64,000 nt of DNA from Centropus unirufus (taxonomy: Eukaryota > Chordata > Aves > Cuculiformes > Centropidae): positions 1,492,000-1,555,999 of the forward strand of contig VYZI01000075.1 in NCBI GenBank assembly GCA_013397695.1, given 5' to 3'. Below are positions 12,835 to 26,030 of this stretch, piece after piece; positions within the stretch are counted from its first letter, which is position 1; each line of letters starts with the position of its first letter. Below the pieces are notes generated by a model. The model had not been told where the DNA came from. It was given only the letters and a program-made list of their open reading frames with translations, and made no database searches. The position numbers were made by a program, and so were the translations under genes.

Positions 12835-15800
12835 TTCACAAGTGTTAGTCTGAAAGTAAAATCTCCAGAAAGTTATAAATGAGTGAAAATAATGAAATGG
12901 ACTTAAAATTGTAATGAACTAACCACAATATCAACACATATGTTAGTACTATTTGATACACAGGTACAAAATCTCTCTTAACTGGGGTTGCTGATTTTCT
13001 ATTACTTGACCTTAACCTGAAATATGATGTAATATTTTAAAATTACTCATGCCTTGACTAGGCAAAGTACTTAGACCCGCAGTTCAGTGATTTGTGCTTA
13101 AACATCACTGGTATTTCCTTAATTATGTGTTTTCAATATTTACTTAAAGCTCATGCTTAATGTTTTAGTTCTTTAAACAAGTTTTTTCAACTTCATTGAA
13201 TTAACAGTCTGCTCCATGCAGATATAAGATGAATTCTGGGGTATTTTAGATTACAGATACTGAGGAATATAATGGTTCTGCAACAGAGTAAAGGATTCGG
13301 TGGGACTTCTGTCTTTTATTGGTGAAGAAAACATCTATCTGCTACTTCTTTTCACTGATTAAACTGACTTATGTTACTAAAACTGAATTTCAGAGTACTA
13401 TGCACAGTCTCTGTGTCTGATCATGGTTATAGACCAGATCTTGACTCTTTAAGTGAAGAGTATCAGCACTCTAAAAACAAAGCCATTTCAGAAGAAACCC
13501 CTCAGAGATCCAAAAGAAAAGTGAAACTTTTTTTTTTGCCAAATAGTTCCCAGTGAGGAAGAATCCAGAGGCCTCCAGTCGATGAGCAGACCTACTTCTT
13601 CAGGCACATACTTACTGTTAGAGGTTTTAAGCTTTTTTGGAGACTGGATTAAAAGATGTAAACACCTAAAAAAACTTAAGCAAACAAATAAATAGTCACC
13701 TCAGCGCTTCATGGTTACTCTGCCTTTTGCAAAGGCTTGTCCAACCACAACCTAAATAATTCAAACCATTGTTGTCAGGCAGCAACGCAATCCTCCTCAA
13801 TAGGCACTTGCCTTATCACTCTACAGCAGATGCTTCAGCCAACCATTGGATATTGAAAACATAAATAATGAAACAAAATTTGGAGACAATGGTTTCTGTG
13901 CTGGGGACAAAATACTGATGGATATTGTCAGTCTCGAAGTAACCAAGCAGCAAAAGCTCAAGTGACAACAATAGGGAAGAGAAGAATAGGGACAAGTGAG
14001 GAGCCCTGAATCTCAATAAGGCCTAGAGCTGCACATGCTGCTGTTACCCTAGAAACTAACCTCTCCCCTGAAGAGGTTTGCTGGGGCATTGTCTGGGGGA
14101 CACAAGATGTGTCATACACCAGATGGTCGTGTGCTGTATAACTCAGTTATCTGAGCGGTGGAGTGGAGGAATGCACGCTGCAGAGTGCTCCGGAGGGCCG
14201 CCCAGGGCACCATCTGTTCTTTCAGACCCAAGGCACTGCTTTGGCTTTGGCTTTTTTTTTCTCCTTCCAAGAAAGGAGGGGAAAACAAAATTAAAATGAT
14301 TTGCCATTCAGCAGAGGGGGGAAAAAAAAGCTTAATACAGTTGCCATATCTAGCTTTCATTTAGCTAATTTTATCCATGGGGTTTTTTTGTCAGGTGAAT
14401 TGCTTTTTTTATGCCTGGGAGAGCAGCAATTATTTCTCTCTCAGGAGTCTATCATTTATAAATAAAACCCCTTTGAGACCTCATCGGTTATTTACCATTT
14501 GAAAACCCCCAAATGCATTTAGCCATATGTTCTCCAAAGTCTTCTCTCTCTTCCCCAAAGCTCCCTGTGAAGGTTTCGGCAACACAGGGGAAAGAGCATT
14601 TTTCTTTTCCAGGAATTGTTCTTCACTTCAGCCGGGAAGGGGGGAGGAGGAAAACAAGAAGTCAGAGTCCAAGTGGCAGTCTGAAGGACTGGTGTAGGAA
14701 GGAAATGTTAATCACAGGCTGTGCAACGCCAAGGAGCAGTGACTAACACGCTTGCAAGGTGCAGGCACCAGGGAACATCGCAGGGGCCTGTCCCAGGTGC
14801 CACCGGTGCCAGCTGAAAGCCTCACTGCCTTCTGCTGGCTTTGGATTGAGCCCGAATCAACTCATAGGAGAGCCAGATGGAAACTAAGGCTCGGGACACT
14901 TCAACACTCAGGCTGCAAGAAGCAGAGACTGAAACGTGTGTGCCTGGGGCAGTAGTTTTTGCTTAATGACGAGACCTGTGTTCTGGTGCAGCTTTTTACT
15001 CTCCTGCTTCTGATTTCTGTCCTGTGGTTGCTGAGGATCTCCCTACCTCACAGCATAGGACAGAAAATAAATGGAAAACAAAATACTTGCTTGATTGCCA
15101 ACTGAAACAACAAAGAAACATTTGCAACTTTTTTAAGCAAACACATTATTTAAAATCCACTCTGTATTGGCTGCAAGTGAGCACATGTTGCACTGGCTGT
15201 GAGTCTGCAGCTTCTGCAACACAGGCAGAGGAGGGTTTCAGTGGGAAAAGCACATCTTCTGTTGTAAAGAGTTTAAAAGACAAACTATGATTAGAAAGAT
15301 GTTTCGGCTTGCATAAAAATCCCTCCTGCAGGTGGTAACTCTTACCTGATGGTTCCCAAAAGTGATCTGAAGGGCACACATCACTCAGTCCATCAAATCC
15401 CTATGCAGTGTTTCAAGTAACACTTAGAAGGAAATCCATAGGAAAATCAAGGAAAATGGGCAGAATCAAAGCAGATTTACATCTAGAGTAAGGCCCAAGG
15501 ATACAAAAGGAGTAAAATCTGAATCACATTAAGGTTTAGGTTCCACTTTTAGACCGCTCAATTAATAACCCCATTAGGCAATCATTAGGACTAACAAATT
15601 ATTAGGCACTGCTTATACAACAGTCCCAGGTGATAGCATCTCACAAGCTGCTTGTAATCTTCATACCTCATACATGCTTATCATTCCTACACCACTGGTA
15701 GTGCTTGTAGCAACTCTATCTAACATATTAATCTTTACAAATTAATGATCAGTATACTCTGAAGGATATAACATACAGCAGGACTGAAAATTGAATTTAT

Positions 15801-18800
15801 TTTCCTCCTTGGTTTCTCATTTTTTATTTCTCTGTAAGACTGAAAGCACAGAAAGCAGCAGCAATGTATTTCAGCACAGCTGGCTTTAAAAGTTGTGTGA
15901 AACACAGAGGCACCGGGGGCTTGGAGTACAACACTCTCAGACTAGGGAAATCATGGCAAGAAAATCTCTAGAGATACGTCTGCTCACCCCTGCCAGGGAT
16001 TTGCCCCTCTCTGATCCCTGAAAGCTCGCTGAAGGCTGCCTAGCCCACTTTCTGCACCTGGCGGAGTGATTCACCAGCAACTTGACAGGGTCATGGCAGC
16101 TTTATTTCCTTTGTTCCACGGGTGTCTGCCACGGAGAGCCAAGCCTGGATTAGACAAGCCTAAATCCCTGGGCAGCTTGCCAGAGCAATGCTAGCGCTGA
16201 AGCAATTGCAGCTCCAAGATGGTTTCAAGATCAGCTCTATAGTTCATTTCTTCTCAGGCACAAATCCACAGGCAAGACAGTATAATGCCTCATGTCAGGC
16301 TCCTGGGAAGCCTCTCCCCATAGGTAGTAGCTGCCAGCCTATGCGGGAGCGACGTGAACGTGGACAATGCCATTTCTTTTGGGTCAGCCCTTCCCTGGTG
16401 GCTCTCCCTTGCCAGAGATGTAGATACCTTTTCACTGGACACCACTCTCTGTTACAATAAGGCCCATGGAACTGTTTCATAGTATGCCTGTCTGGCATCT
16501 GCATTTTCTTTGTTGTGGCACCAAGCATTTTTTTTAAATTAATTTTTACATTGCTGTCATTGGGAGCACTATAAAGAAAATGTTATTTTCCAGCATTTCA
16601 ACAACTGATCCAAAGGCAAGGTGCACCAAGCCTTGCAGGAGCCACCAGCTCCCACGAACATGTCTTCTGCAAGTCTCCTCCTCTGCCCAGGAGTTAGGTG
16701 TTGTCTTCCACTCCAAAGTGTGTGGGGTGCCAACTCTTCCAGACCCCTAGATTTGGGGTAGGGAGGACTTTTAGCCTAGTTCCTCTGGAAACAAAGTTAA
16801 TGCATTCATACTGTGTTTGTTTTGCTTCTTCCTAATAACTTTTGAACCCATTAGCCTTCTCCAATGCAATTATACAGAATGGTAGAGGTCTACAAAATAA
16901 TTAAGTTCTTAAAAGTCTGGTGAGAATAAGCACTGAGGTAGAAATGAGGGGAGCTCAGTATCAACATCCTCGCTGAGGAAAGGCTCTGTGTGAATTCACA
17001 TCTCATTGGGCACCAGGGGAATGACACAGAAAACAAACCTGCTCTACATCACAACCACAAAAAAAAGCTTCAGCTGGAATCTGCACTTCTTAGACATGAA
17101 AGTCATCCCATGGACAAGACAAAAAAAAAGGCCAGTGTTCATAGAATTGCTTGCTATTTTCCATTTGAACAACTTTTGGTTGTTGCATAGGAGTGTCCCC
17201 AGACATACCTGTCACCTCCACATCCGGCTGGTGCAACAACTCATTGCCATTCAAATGCACCTTCATCACAGCTGCTGTTGGTCAGGGAACCCAGGGTGCA
17301 AACCGTTACACAGCTGCTTTAAATTAAAACGGAGAGCAGTTAAAAAGCCTTTGCTCTGTGTAGAGAGATATTGTGTTTTGTGTGTTTGGGTGTGAGAGAG
17401 GGAAATTCATATCACTGAAGTGGAAAGAAATATCTTTAATGATTATGGCTGGAAAATGCAAGTGGCATGTAAGTATATTAGAAACCAATGATTTGGAAGC
17501 AGAAAGTTGTGAATTCACATGGCTCTGTGACCTCAAGAAAAGCAATACTGCATACACAACCGAGCCTAACTTCCACGGAAAGGCACCATTACTACACATT
17601 CTGAGTTTGGAAATGCTTACAGTGAATAGACCCACTGCAGGCAATAGAACAACTCCTGTGCGTAAATGAAGCAGACAAGTACGTTTTCACAGGATTAGGA
17701 TGATAACAGTTGTATCAGACCCCTAATCTTTTTTCTTTTGTTCTCAACATTCCTCCTCTTCCAAAACCACCACCCTTATCAATAAAATGAGAACAGTTGA
17801 CATTCATCTCAGCAAGGTACACAAGGATTAACTTAGAACTGTTTTTACCTTTTCTCCTATAAACTCCCAGAAAAGAAAATCCACCTATATTTTACTTTTT
17901 TTTTTATATTTCAAAAAGCAATTTGGTTCTTGCCCACACATTTTCATCTCTAAGTTTGGCAGCAGGTGCTTCCAACTCTGAAACTCCCGGGGTTCGGAAT
18001 AATAAAGGTTTTGCATACAGCAGAGCTCCAGGGTGGCTTTTACCTCCTGAGTAATAATTTGTCTGTGAGAGGTACCTCAAGTCCCCAGAGTGCAGATATT
18101 GAGCAAACATATAGAAAGGAGCTATCTCCGTCCTGAGGAATTGTGGTCCAGGTAGACAAGTGGGCTGAGCTGAGAAGGGGGAACAGATATGGCCAAAAAG
18201 GTGAAATGGCTCACTCTGAGTTACTGATGCCAGGCACAGTTCATCTGCCTCTTGAATCCTAACACAGCCTTCTAACCAGGAGGGTTATTTTGCTAATCTC
18301 CTTAACCTCCCACTTTGCATTCTACCTTCCTACACCCAGACCTTTCTTTTGAAAACTTGCACTTCTGCTTCCTCTGTGGACGGAGACAGGCGGAGCTTTC
18401 ATTGCCATCTTAAGCTGGGCAGTCTCATGTTTCACCTCCTCTCCTACTGACTGGCTTCCTACCTCCCGTATCTGGCACGGCACCCAGAACATGGTAGGCT
18501 GAGGAAGCTGAGCCAGCTCATTGTTTTAGATTACATTTTTTTTTAGCTGACCTTTATTGTTTTAGGCAGGTAAGGGGGTTCAGGCCTAGCTTAGACCAGT
18601 CTTGAAATGCAAACTTCTATTGAGTTACTCCAAGAAAGAAACTCCCTTCTGCAGCCTCAGATGCCAATATTTTAACAGAGTTTAGAAAAACAGGATAGAA
18701 AATTATAAAGTCAAGACTTTTCTTATCTTACTGTTTCCTTTGCCTCCCATCAAGCTACTTACAAACATTTCCTACCCACTTGAGGAAAAACATGCTCTGG

Positions 18801-20936
18801 ACAGCTTGGATGAGCTGCAGACACCATCTGGGAAGGGTTCAGCAGAAACGCATAATCACTGCATGCCAATTAGTTCAGGCCATCTTCCTGCTGCTGCTGT
18901 TCCACAATGCTCTGTGAAAGAAAGATGCTGAGATACCTACTTCCAGGAGACGATGTTGAGGTATCTGCCCAGCAGGCAGATAAATGCAGTTTGGTCCTTT
19001 GAGCAGAGAGGTCAGACCTGTCTCTGGTTAGCAGTTGCGGATGGCTGATTCCAAGAACCTGCATGGCAAATTCAGATGGCTCATTTTATGAAATTCGTCT
19101 TCAGCCAGCAAAATCGATCATCTTTTCCTTAGGGTGAGGTGGATTATAAGATTTGAAGTAGCAGGTCTCAGAGCTGGTGCTCCTTCTGAAAGGATCAGCT
19201 GGACTAAGGTAAGGAATCACCAACCTCACAATGACTCACCATCAAGTTTGAGAATCTGTAAAACCTGGTTATTCCCAGGATTCTAGTAACAGCGATTTTC
19301 AGATCAATATAAACCAACTGTCACATCAGGAAAGGAAGTTATCTTTCACATGAAATGTTTGCTATGCCAAGCTGTTATCATTGAGTTTAGTTGCTGAGCA
19401 AAAAATACAGGTATGATCTTGGGAACAAACAGGTAGGAATCAATGCATTTTCTGGTTAACACTGCCCTAGAAATGAAATGCACAGACCCAGTTGCTTTCT
19501 GCAAGAGCTAAAAGACACAGCTTTCTGCCCAACGCCACCCCAGCTGATTAAATCCTGCTTTCTTTTAGTTTTCTAGTAAAAATCAGCAGAAGGTTTCCAC
19601 TCCTGCACTGTAAATAAGGCATCCGTACACTGTAGAGTGGGCTAAGAGAAAAAAGAAAAGCAAAATCAACAGTTTCCCTATGTGTATCAAGCGTCTGCAT
19701 TTTATAACAAGCAAAAGACATGATACTCTTGTCCCATATTTTATTAGGAAATTAACAGGCTGATTGATAACCAGAAATTACATGTTGAATCTCAGGTAAG
19801 AAATGTTCAAAATCATGACAATATTTTTGATTCCTATAAAACATAATGCCCAATAAAATTCCTGTTTATGCCTGTAAATTTCTACACCCTTATTTATCTA
19901 CTGTACAGCAGTGAGACTGGATAATTGTAACATAATTGGTAAAGTTAAATAAAGTATACTTTTCTCTGCAGTCCAAGTGAAAGAGATGAAATGTTGAAAA
20001 GAAAGCCCAGCATATGAGCAGCTGTACAAAAAGTTCCGATGTGATCTCAGTTCATTATGCATCAGGATTTCAGACTGATCAAAGATCTAAAAGACTAATA
20101 CCGTTAACTGCTATGCAAAGTTAAGATATTTTAGGGCATCAGTGTACTGGGAGAGTGAGAGAGACCCATGGGATACACCTCTGTGGTGATGGGAATGGGG
20201 TGAACTGGATGTGTATGTTGCTCAAAGAGCAAGAGCTGATAAATCCACCTACATCTCCCTCTTTTGCCATCAGTATGGGTTTCCACCACTACCACGTTGG
20301 ACTAAACAGCTTTTTGTGATACTTTGTCAGCTTTAAAGATGTTCCATGTCCAAAGCAGGGCTGTTATGGTACAGGTGTTGACTATCTGCAAGGGTTGTGT
20401 TTCAACTTTAGCAATCAAAGCCCAGAGGCTTCTCTTGGTGTACACATGAAAAATCACACTGAGCCAAACACTGCTGGCTTTGTTGCAAGTACCATGTGGG
20501 TAACGTGGTTCTCCTTTGTGGGTTGTAGCTGAGGCCCTTAGGGGTCTAAATTAGAACTTGCACTTTTCAATACCAAATGATTCTTGCAGGGAGTTGAATT
20601 TCTCAAGATATTATTCATTAAACAATTCAAAATGTCACATATGCACTGTCTGGATGAAAGATGCTTTCCTGAACTGGGGCCTCAATTCCTGTGAGGATTA
20701 TGGATGCTCAGAAAGTGGCCAGCTCAAGCACTTGACCAGCAAGTCCAGCTACTTCAGCTTCTTGTACTATGCTTGGTGAGTATAAGGTAAAACCCAGTAG
20801 ATTTAAGAAGTGATGGGCCTTCTTTTTAAAAAGCTATTTCAGGACAAGTACAGTCAGACCATTGTGTTTTCTATTTATATATAAATTCTTTGGCAACAAT
20901 TTTCTAGAAAGCAGAATAATTTTTTCTATGTAATAG

Positions 20937-20942
20937 TTTATT
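20937..20942 (-). terminator. KCNQ1: Candidate polyadenylation signal AATAAA for KCNQ1
   Basis: The plus strand reads tttatt, so the minus strand reads AATAAA. It is the first canonical signal downstream of the KCNQ1 stop. Six-base matches are common in AT-rich DNA, so this is a candidate only. Confidence 0.45.
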
Positions 20943-21270
20943 GTCTGCCCATGAAAAACTGATATCTTAAAAAATCTATAGCCCTTTCCACTATAAATAG
21001 TATTGTTCCAGATTAAGGATTTTCTCCTCCCTGAAGAAAAATAGATTAAAAAAAACTGGTCATTATCTGATAACTGTTTATGTAGTAACATTAGAATAAA
21101 GCAGGAAAAGAAAATAATTCAGTATGCGGTCAGTCATTCTCTAGAATGTTAGTGTACGTTTATACAATAAAACCAACATAAACTAGTTTGTTTTAAAAAT
21201 CTTAGTAGCAGAAATATATTTCTATCTGCAGTTTCATAAACAGAATGCACTTTTTCCATCTAACTTCAAG

Positions 21271-21305
21271 TATTATAATATTATTATTACTATTATTATT
21301 ATTAA
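21271..21305. repeat. (ATT)n microsatellite in the KCNQ1 3' UTR
   Basis: An imperfect ATT/TTA trinucleotide array of about 35 bases. In the sense of the KCNQ1 transcript it is an AAT-type array. Confidence 0.85.
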
Positions 21306-21616
21306 ATGAGTTCTAAATCCTTGTTTTGCTTCTTTTTGCATTACTTTGGTCTTTCTGAGAAATAATTAGTTGTGATCATCTCTTTCTGAACAAAATCACT
21401 GTGGAGCTTTAGTAAGTTGTGCCCAGTAGAAGACAGTCTGGCAATCTTCAGCTATTATGAGTGACTTTAGAAGAGTGTATTTGAGACTAGTGGAGTAGAT
21501 ACAGTAGTTGCGTGTTTTCTTGGTTGGCTGATGAACTTAATTCATTCCAGGTTCTTAACATTCTGTCCCATTTAAAGGAGAAAGGTGGGAATAACCCAGC
21601 CCAGACTTATGCCACA

Positions 21617-21817
21617 TCAGGATATATCATCTTCGTTTCTTCTAGGTACTGTCAGTTGCTCATAGGTCGGCAAGGTGTTATTAGGGAGGAAAAGCTCTGA
21701 ATTGACATTGTTGCCTCTCTGAGATGATCTGTTGTTCCCTTGATCCCCCTGCTGACGAGAAACCACACGATGCAGCATATCTGTAATGAGGTTCAGTTTC
21801 TGGTCCATTTGTGTAAC
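21617..21817 (-). CDS. KCNQ1: KCNQ1 (Kv7.1) last coding exon, partial gene
   Basis: The exon encodes the C-terminal 66 residues of the voltage-gated potassium channel Kv7.1, which with KCNE subunits carries the slow delayed rectifier current in heart and inner ear. Residues 1-15 (VTQMDQKLNLITDML) are the end of helix D, the cytoplasmic coiled coil needed for tetramer assembly. Residues 41-60 (ELFLPNNTLPTYEQLTVPRR) match the conserved Kv7.1 tail and include the LPTY PY motif known to bind Nedd4-family ubiquitin ligases. The exon opens in phase 0 straight after a CAG acceptor, as human exon 16 does (V599, from memory). It ends in TGA at 21619-21617 after NEDDIS. The human exon encodes 78 residues; here the linker between coiled coil and tail is about 12 residues shorter and rich in Asn, Gln and Gly instead of Gly and Pro. 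There is no frameshift. All other exons lie to the right, probably outside the window. Confidence 0.95.
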   Translation of the reverse strand, partial: VTQMDQKLNLITDMLHRVVSRQQGDQGNNRSSQRGNNVNSELFLPNNTLPTYEQLTVPRRNEDDIS

Positions 21818-21842
21818 CTGTGAAGGCAAATGGAAGGTTTGA
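21818..21842 (-). other. KCNQ1: Splice acceptor of the last KCNQ1 exon
   Basis: On the minus strand the exon is preceded by 'ccttccatttgccttcacag', a pyrimidine-rich stretch ending in the invariant AG. The frame runs open through it, but similarity to Kv7.1 starts exactly at the Val codon after the AG, which fixes the boundary. Confidence 0.85.
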
Positions 21843-24800
21843 TTAGTAGCAGCATGTGAGAAAATTGCAACAAACCATGAGATACAAATGCAATATTAAG
21901 AAGACAATTATCTTAATCAGGATCACAACAAGTCTTATAAAGACACCATAGGTTCACAGTCAGTCAAACAGAGTACTAGAAACGTAATGCAATTGGTCAG
22001 AGGTGGATGAGGACAGGCCTGTTAACACCTCTGGTATGTGCTTTGACACTCATTTGATACCCGGATGAATGTACGAAAAATGTGCTTTTAAAGAGATGTG
22101 CTGGGATAGAGAACTAAGTCCCAGAACTGAGTTTCTGTGTTTTACTTGTTATCAGTATATCTATATTTTTTCTTTAAACATGATAAACTTCTAATATCCT
22201 TATTTGACTTAATAGTATCAATATGCTCTAGTAAATATGTGCTCTACTTGCAGTGATCTAATCAACACTAGGTTAGGATTGAGTGATGCTCTTTCTTACA
22301 TTTGGGCTCAATTACCAGCGCAGGCAACAAATAATTTTTGCCGATGCAAGTGTGGAGCAGCCAGAGTCTGTGGCAAAGGCTGGGAGTGGAGCATGATTCA
22401 GTTTTACACTCTCACCCCTGCAATGACACAGTGTTCAATAGTGTTGCTGTTTGAATGCCATGATTCACAGCAAGCCAAAAACTCTTCTAAGAGGGGGGAA
22501 AGCTAATTTTTCAACTGGGGGGCTGCAGGGGACGGTTCAGCCTAAACCCATAATGTTATTTTTCTTTTGCCATTGGACAGAAGCTCCTTAAATTATTTAA
22601 TTTATCTTTTTTTCTGCTCTTTCTTCTAATCTTTAGGAGAATGAAAATGAAAAATCTGGGTACTTAATAGAGAGCGGGTTATGGATTTCTCCAAAATTTA
22701 GACCCTAACTGGTGTACACTTGTGGCACTCAGAGGAAAATTAAGAACAAAATGTTTCTAGGAGCACCACAGATTTGGACTCTGGTTTCTCACATTTTCCA
22801 GTCAAGAAGTAATCTGTACCACTCCTTTTATCTGGCATGAGAAGCCTCCTCTCTGTGGTGCCTCCAGTGAACCAAGCCAGACATCCTGAGGGGAAGATGG
22901 GCACTTCCAGCTTCAAAGTCATGCCCACTCTCTGCCCCTTGGTATGGCAAGCATTGAAATGGGACAGGTAAGACTCTTATGGCCCCCTACTCCCTTCTAA
23001 AGGCCTAAAGAGAAAGCCCCTATAGTCTCTGAGCAACCAATCCAGAGGAACCCTAGAACACTAAGTAAATTGTAGGCAAAATGATGTAATAGCTTTTTAA
23101 AGGGGAAAGAAAGTAAGCAGAAAAAAAAACATGATAGGAATAAATTGCTGTCTAAAATATCTGCTAGAAAGTAGTGAAAGGCACATAAAACCGCCAGAGC
23201 TAGCATGAGTGGGAGCAATTTATATGTGTCTGGCTATCATCCAAGTATCACACAGGATAGTAAAAGACAGTAAGGCTGAGCAGAACATCAACAAACCTGG
23301 AGGATTTCAGCAGAGACTAAAATGTTTTTCCACTATAGAGAAAATGTTGGGTTTTTTTGAACACTTTGTACAACTGGTAAGGAAGCAGATATAGTGCTTT
23401 AAAAATATGAGGTGCCAGAGATTTATACTTTACAGATGGTTTTGAAAACATTAGGCAAAGCACCCTAGATGGTACATGAAATACTAGTAATTCTGGATGG
23501 AAATAGCTGTTGAAAGATGAGATTCTTCAAATGAATAAGCTGAAGAACATATAAAAATTCAAGAATTCTAGAAGAAAATACAGATGGAAAATCAAGCAGA
23601 TCATCAGGTTTTAATTTCATCACTATTTGTTTGCTCCCTAAAAAAAAAAGGCTTATTTTGCCCCAGTGGTGCCCATCACAGACATCAAACTCGTGATAGC
23701 CCAAGCATGACAGAACAAATCAGTGAGAGTGAAGCCTGCAAAAATATCTCATCCATCCTCCCAGCCCAGGTGTCACTTGCTTTGTGAGACAGTTGCTCTG
23801 GAATGACTGTAGTGGAAGACTATGAACAGCTACCTTCAGAGTCTGAAGGACAACTTCTCCTCTACATGAGATGTCTTTTTGCTAATCATTCCAAACTAAC
23901 TAGGGGATATATATATATATATAAAAATACACACACATATCTTTCTTAATCTGTGATTCCAGGCAGAGATTACCGGAGGAAACATGGACTGAAGATATAT
24001 CTGGAAAATGTGCATTTATGAAACTGTTGCAGTGATGAGCTATTGAACATGACAGTAGATTGGACTGAGATCTGGATAGTCCTTCAACAGCTGTGCATCT
24101 TGGTGATGAAGTACTGGAGAGAAGTGAGATGTGAATATTCTTGCTGGGAAATAAATTCCCAGAGATAATTGTCTATTTTCTTCTAGGGAACAAGGTTTGG
24201 CAGCTGCAGCTGTGGAGTGCAGGATGCTCACAGAAGTAGAGGCAGAAGCTAACTATTGAATTGAGCCATATGAGATAAAAAGTTAAGAACTTGGTCTTCC
24301 ACATTCCTGCTTATTGGGTTAGGGCTCTAAAGCCATGAAGCTTATGTGGAGGAAGCTCCAGATAGCTGGTTGTGTTTGTTGTTTAACTAGTTTTGCTTTC
24401 CAATAAAGCAAGCCATTTCCCAGGGATTTCTATGCCCGTGGAGGGCTTGCTCCAAGACACGCTGAAGTCAGCGGTAGTTTTTGGCAATCACAGACTTCCA
24501 GTGACTTAAGCACGCTCTGGATCAATCTTGGACTGAATCATCAATCCCAAATAGTAACATCTTCCTTGGCTATTACAAGAGAAGGAGCAGTCTGGTTTTC
24601 TGTGCACTGCTGTATGCATGCTTCTTGGGCCTGGATCAGAAAAGATGACATTTACAAATGAGACATTTGCCCCCATTCTTGGTCCTGCCAAATGAGAGTC
24701 TGCTTAAAGTATAAGACATTTTAAAGAGAGAATTGAAAGCTACCAGAAGGCAACTTCTACTGTCATCATAGGCTGCTGAAGTACAGGAATAAAAGGCTTT

Positions 24801-26030
24801 CTGGTGAATGGCCTAGCTTGTTAGCGATCCCAACCTACTTATCGTCATCCAAACACACATTCTGAAATATGTTATTCACTTGTTTGCTGCAGGGATAATT
24901 ACAGCCACTAAAAAAATGTCACTGTGTGCAATGCCCTTTTTATTAAATGAGTGCTATGCACTTAGCGTAGAGAGGTGTATCATCTCCCCCAAATCATACT
25001 TCCAAACACTTTGACTTGATAAGAAATTAACTATGATGCCTCAATGAATAAAAGTAAAGCAAACAGAAAAACTGCTGATGTTGCTATAATCTTAACTGTT
25101 TTGGACAACTCTGATCCCTGTACTTAAAACAGCAAACAATGTTAGTTGCATAGAAAAATAACTCAGACTTATTTGTTTCTTTTAGGAAAAACTAAGCTCT
25201 CTCTAGCTGATTTATGTTTCTTCAGAAGTAGAATGTTTGTATCATCAAATTCATTACATGCAAATAATTTCCCTTGTATTTTATAGTTGTTGGGGACAGA
25301 AAGCAGTGTTTGAAACTTCAGAAATTACACATCACAGGGCTTCCTAATTCTTACTGAAATATTGTATGAAAACAAGATTTTTCCATCCTCTGAGACAAGT
25401 ATTTTTTTTAAAAAAGATCCAAGAATCATTATTGAGCACAGGTAGAGAGAAACAGACTTAAACAGGTTTCGAACCAATAAAAAAATCCCATCCATGCAGT
25501 GTGCTGAGGAAAAAAGAAAGCCAAATAGCTCTTCACAAAGGCTGAAAGATTAGAGCACAAATCTTAGATAATGAAGAAATGTTGCTATATTTCAGAACAG
25601 ATTTTTGCTCTCCCTAAGATGTTACAGAGGAACATGGCTACTCTGAAACCTCACACAAGAGACTAGTAGCAATGACGTAGTTCCTATGAAACAGAAAGTC
25701 TTTTCGGTCATGTTTTCAAGAGAAGCAGCCCTCTACAACTGGATATAAAATGATATGCTAATTTTTATAAATCTATCAAATACATTTCAGGAGGTGCTAG
25801 TGACAGAGACTGTGCTTGTGATGAAAGAATAAAATAACAGGTAATTTATCTACTAAAATTCCTCAGTTCTTCACATCATATTAATTTTAAACACCCAGTG
25901 ATTTTAAGCATTCATAACAACTTCCTGGTATGATTCAGAGGTTAAAATGTAACAATTCATTTATTTACTTGCTTTTTTTAAAAAGAAGAACAAGCAAACG
26001 AAGAAATCTGAGTGGCTCTAGGGACATAAA
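21843..26030 (-). other. KCNQ1: KCNQ1 last intron, 3' part, nothing recognised
   Basis: Non-coding AT-rich DNA upstream of the last exon in the sense of the gene. A (TA)n tract at 23907-23923 is listed separately. I searched by eye on the minus strand for the expected preceding exon (helix D start, ARLNRVEDK-like) and did not find it. Frames up to 89 codons show no family signature. Confidence 0.55.
23907..23923. repeat. (TA)n microsatellite followed by an ACAC stretch
   Basis: About eight AT dinucleotides, followed some bases later by a short 'acacacaca' run. Confidence 0.9.

Larger units (their letters stand above)
5373..20906. other. Intergenic sequence downstream of KCNQ1
   Basis: About 15.5 kb of non-coding DNA between the CR1 fragment and the inferred end of the KCNQ1 transcript. 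Frames of 60-129 codons occur on both strands without any family signature, splice context or frame continuity. Simple repeats at 7081-7100, 10266-10280 and 12816-12834 are listed separately. Local CpG clusters occur near 14130-14220, 14720-14960 and 16340-16365 but are too small to call islands. CDKN1C is the expected next neighbour on this side in vertebrates, but no CDK-inhibitor domain is visible in this interval. Confidence 0.55.
20907..21616 (-). other. KCNQ1: KCNQ1 3' untranslated region (inferred extent)
   Basis: This follows directly after the KCNQ1 stop codon on the minus strand. The first canonical AATAAA downstream of the stop is at 20942-20937, about 675 bases away, which would place cleavage around 20907-20927. 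An ATT-rich microsatellite (21271-21305) falls inside it. A second AATAAA at 19745-19740 would give a longer UTR of about 1.9 kb. Which of the two is used cannot be told from sequence; 3'-end reads would decide. No coding frame of interest is present. Confidence 0.5.

Noticed and set aside
16340..16365. Small CpG cluster as a CpG island
   Set aside because: Only about four CpGs in 25 bases and normal composition on either side; too short for an island.
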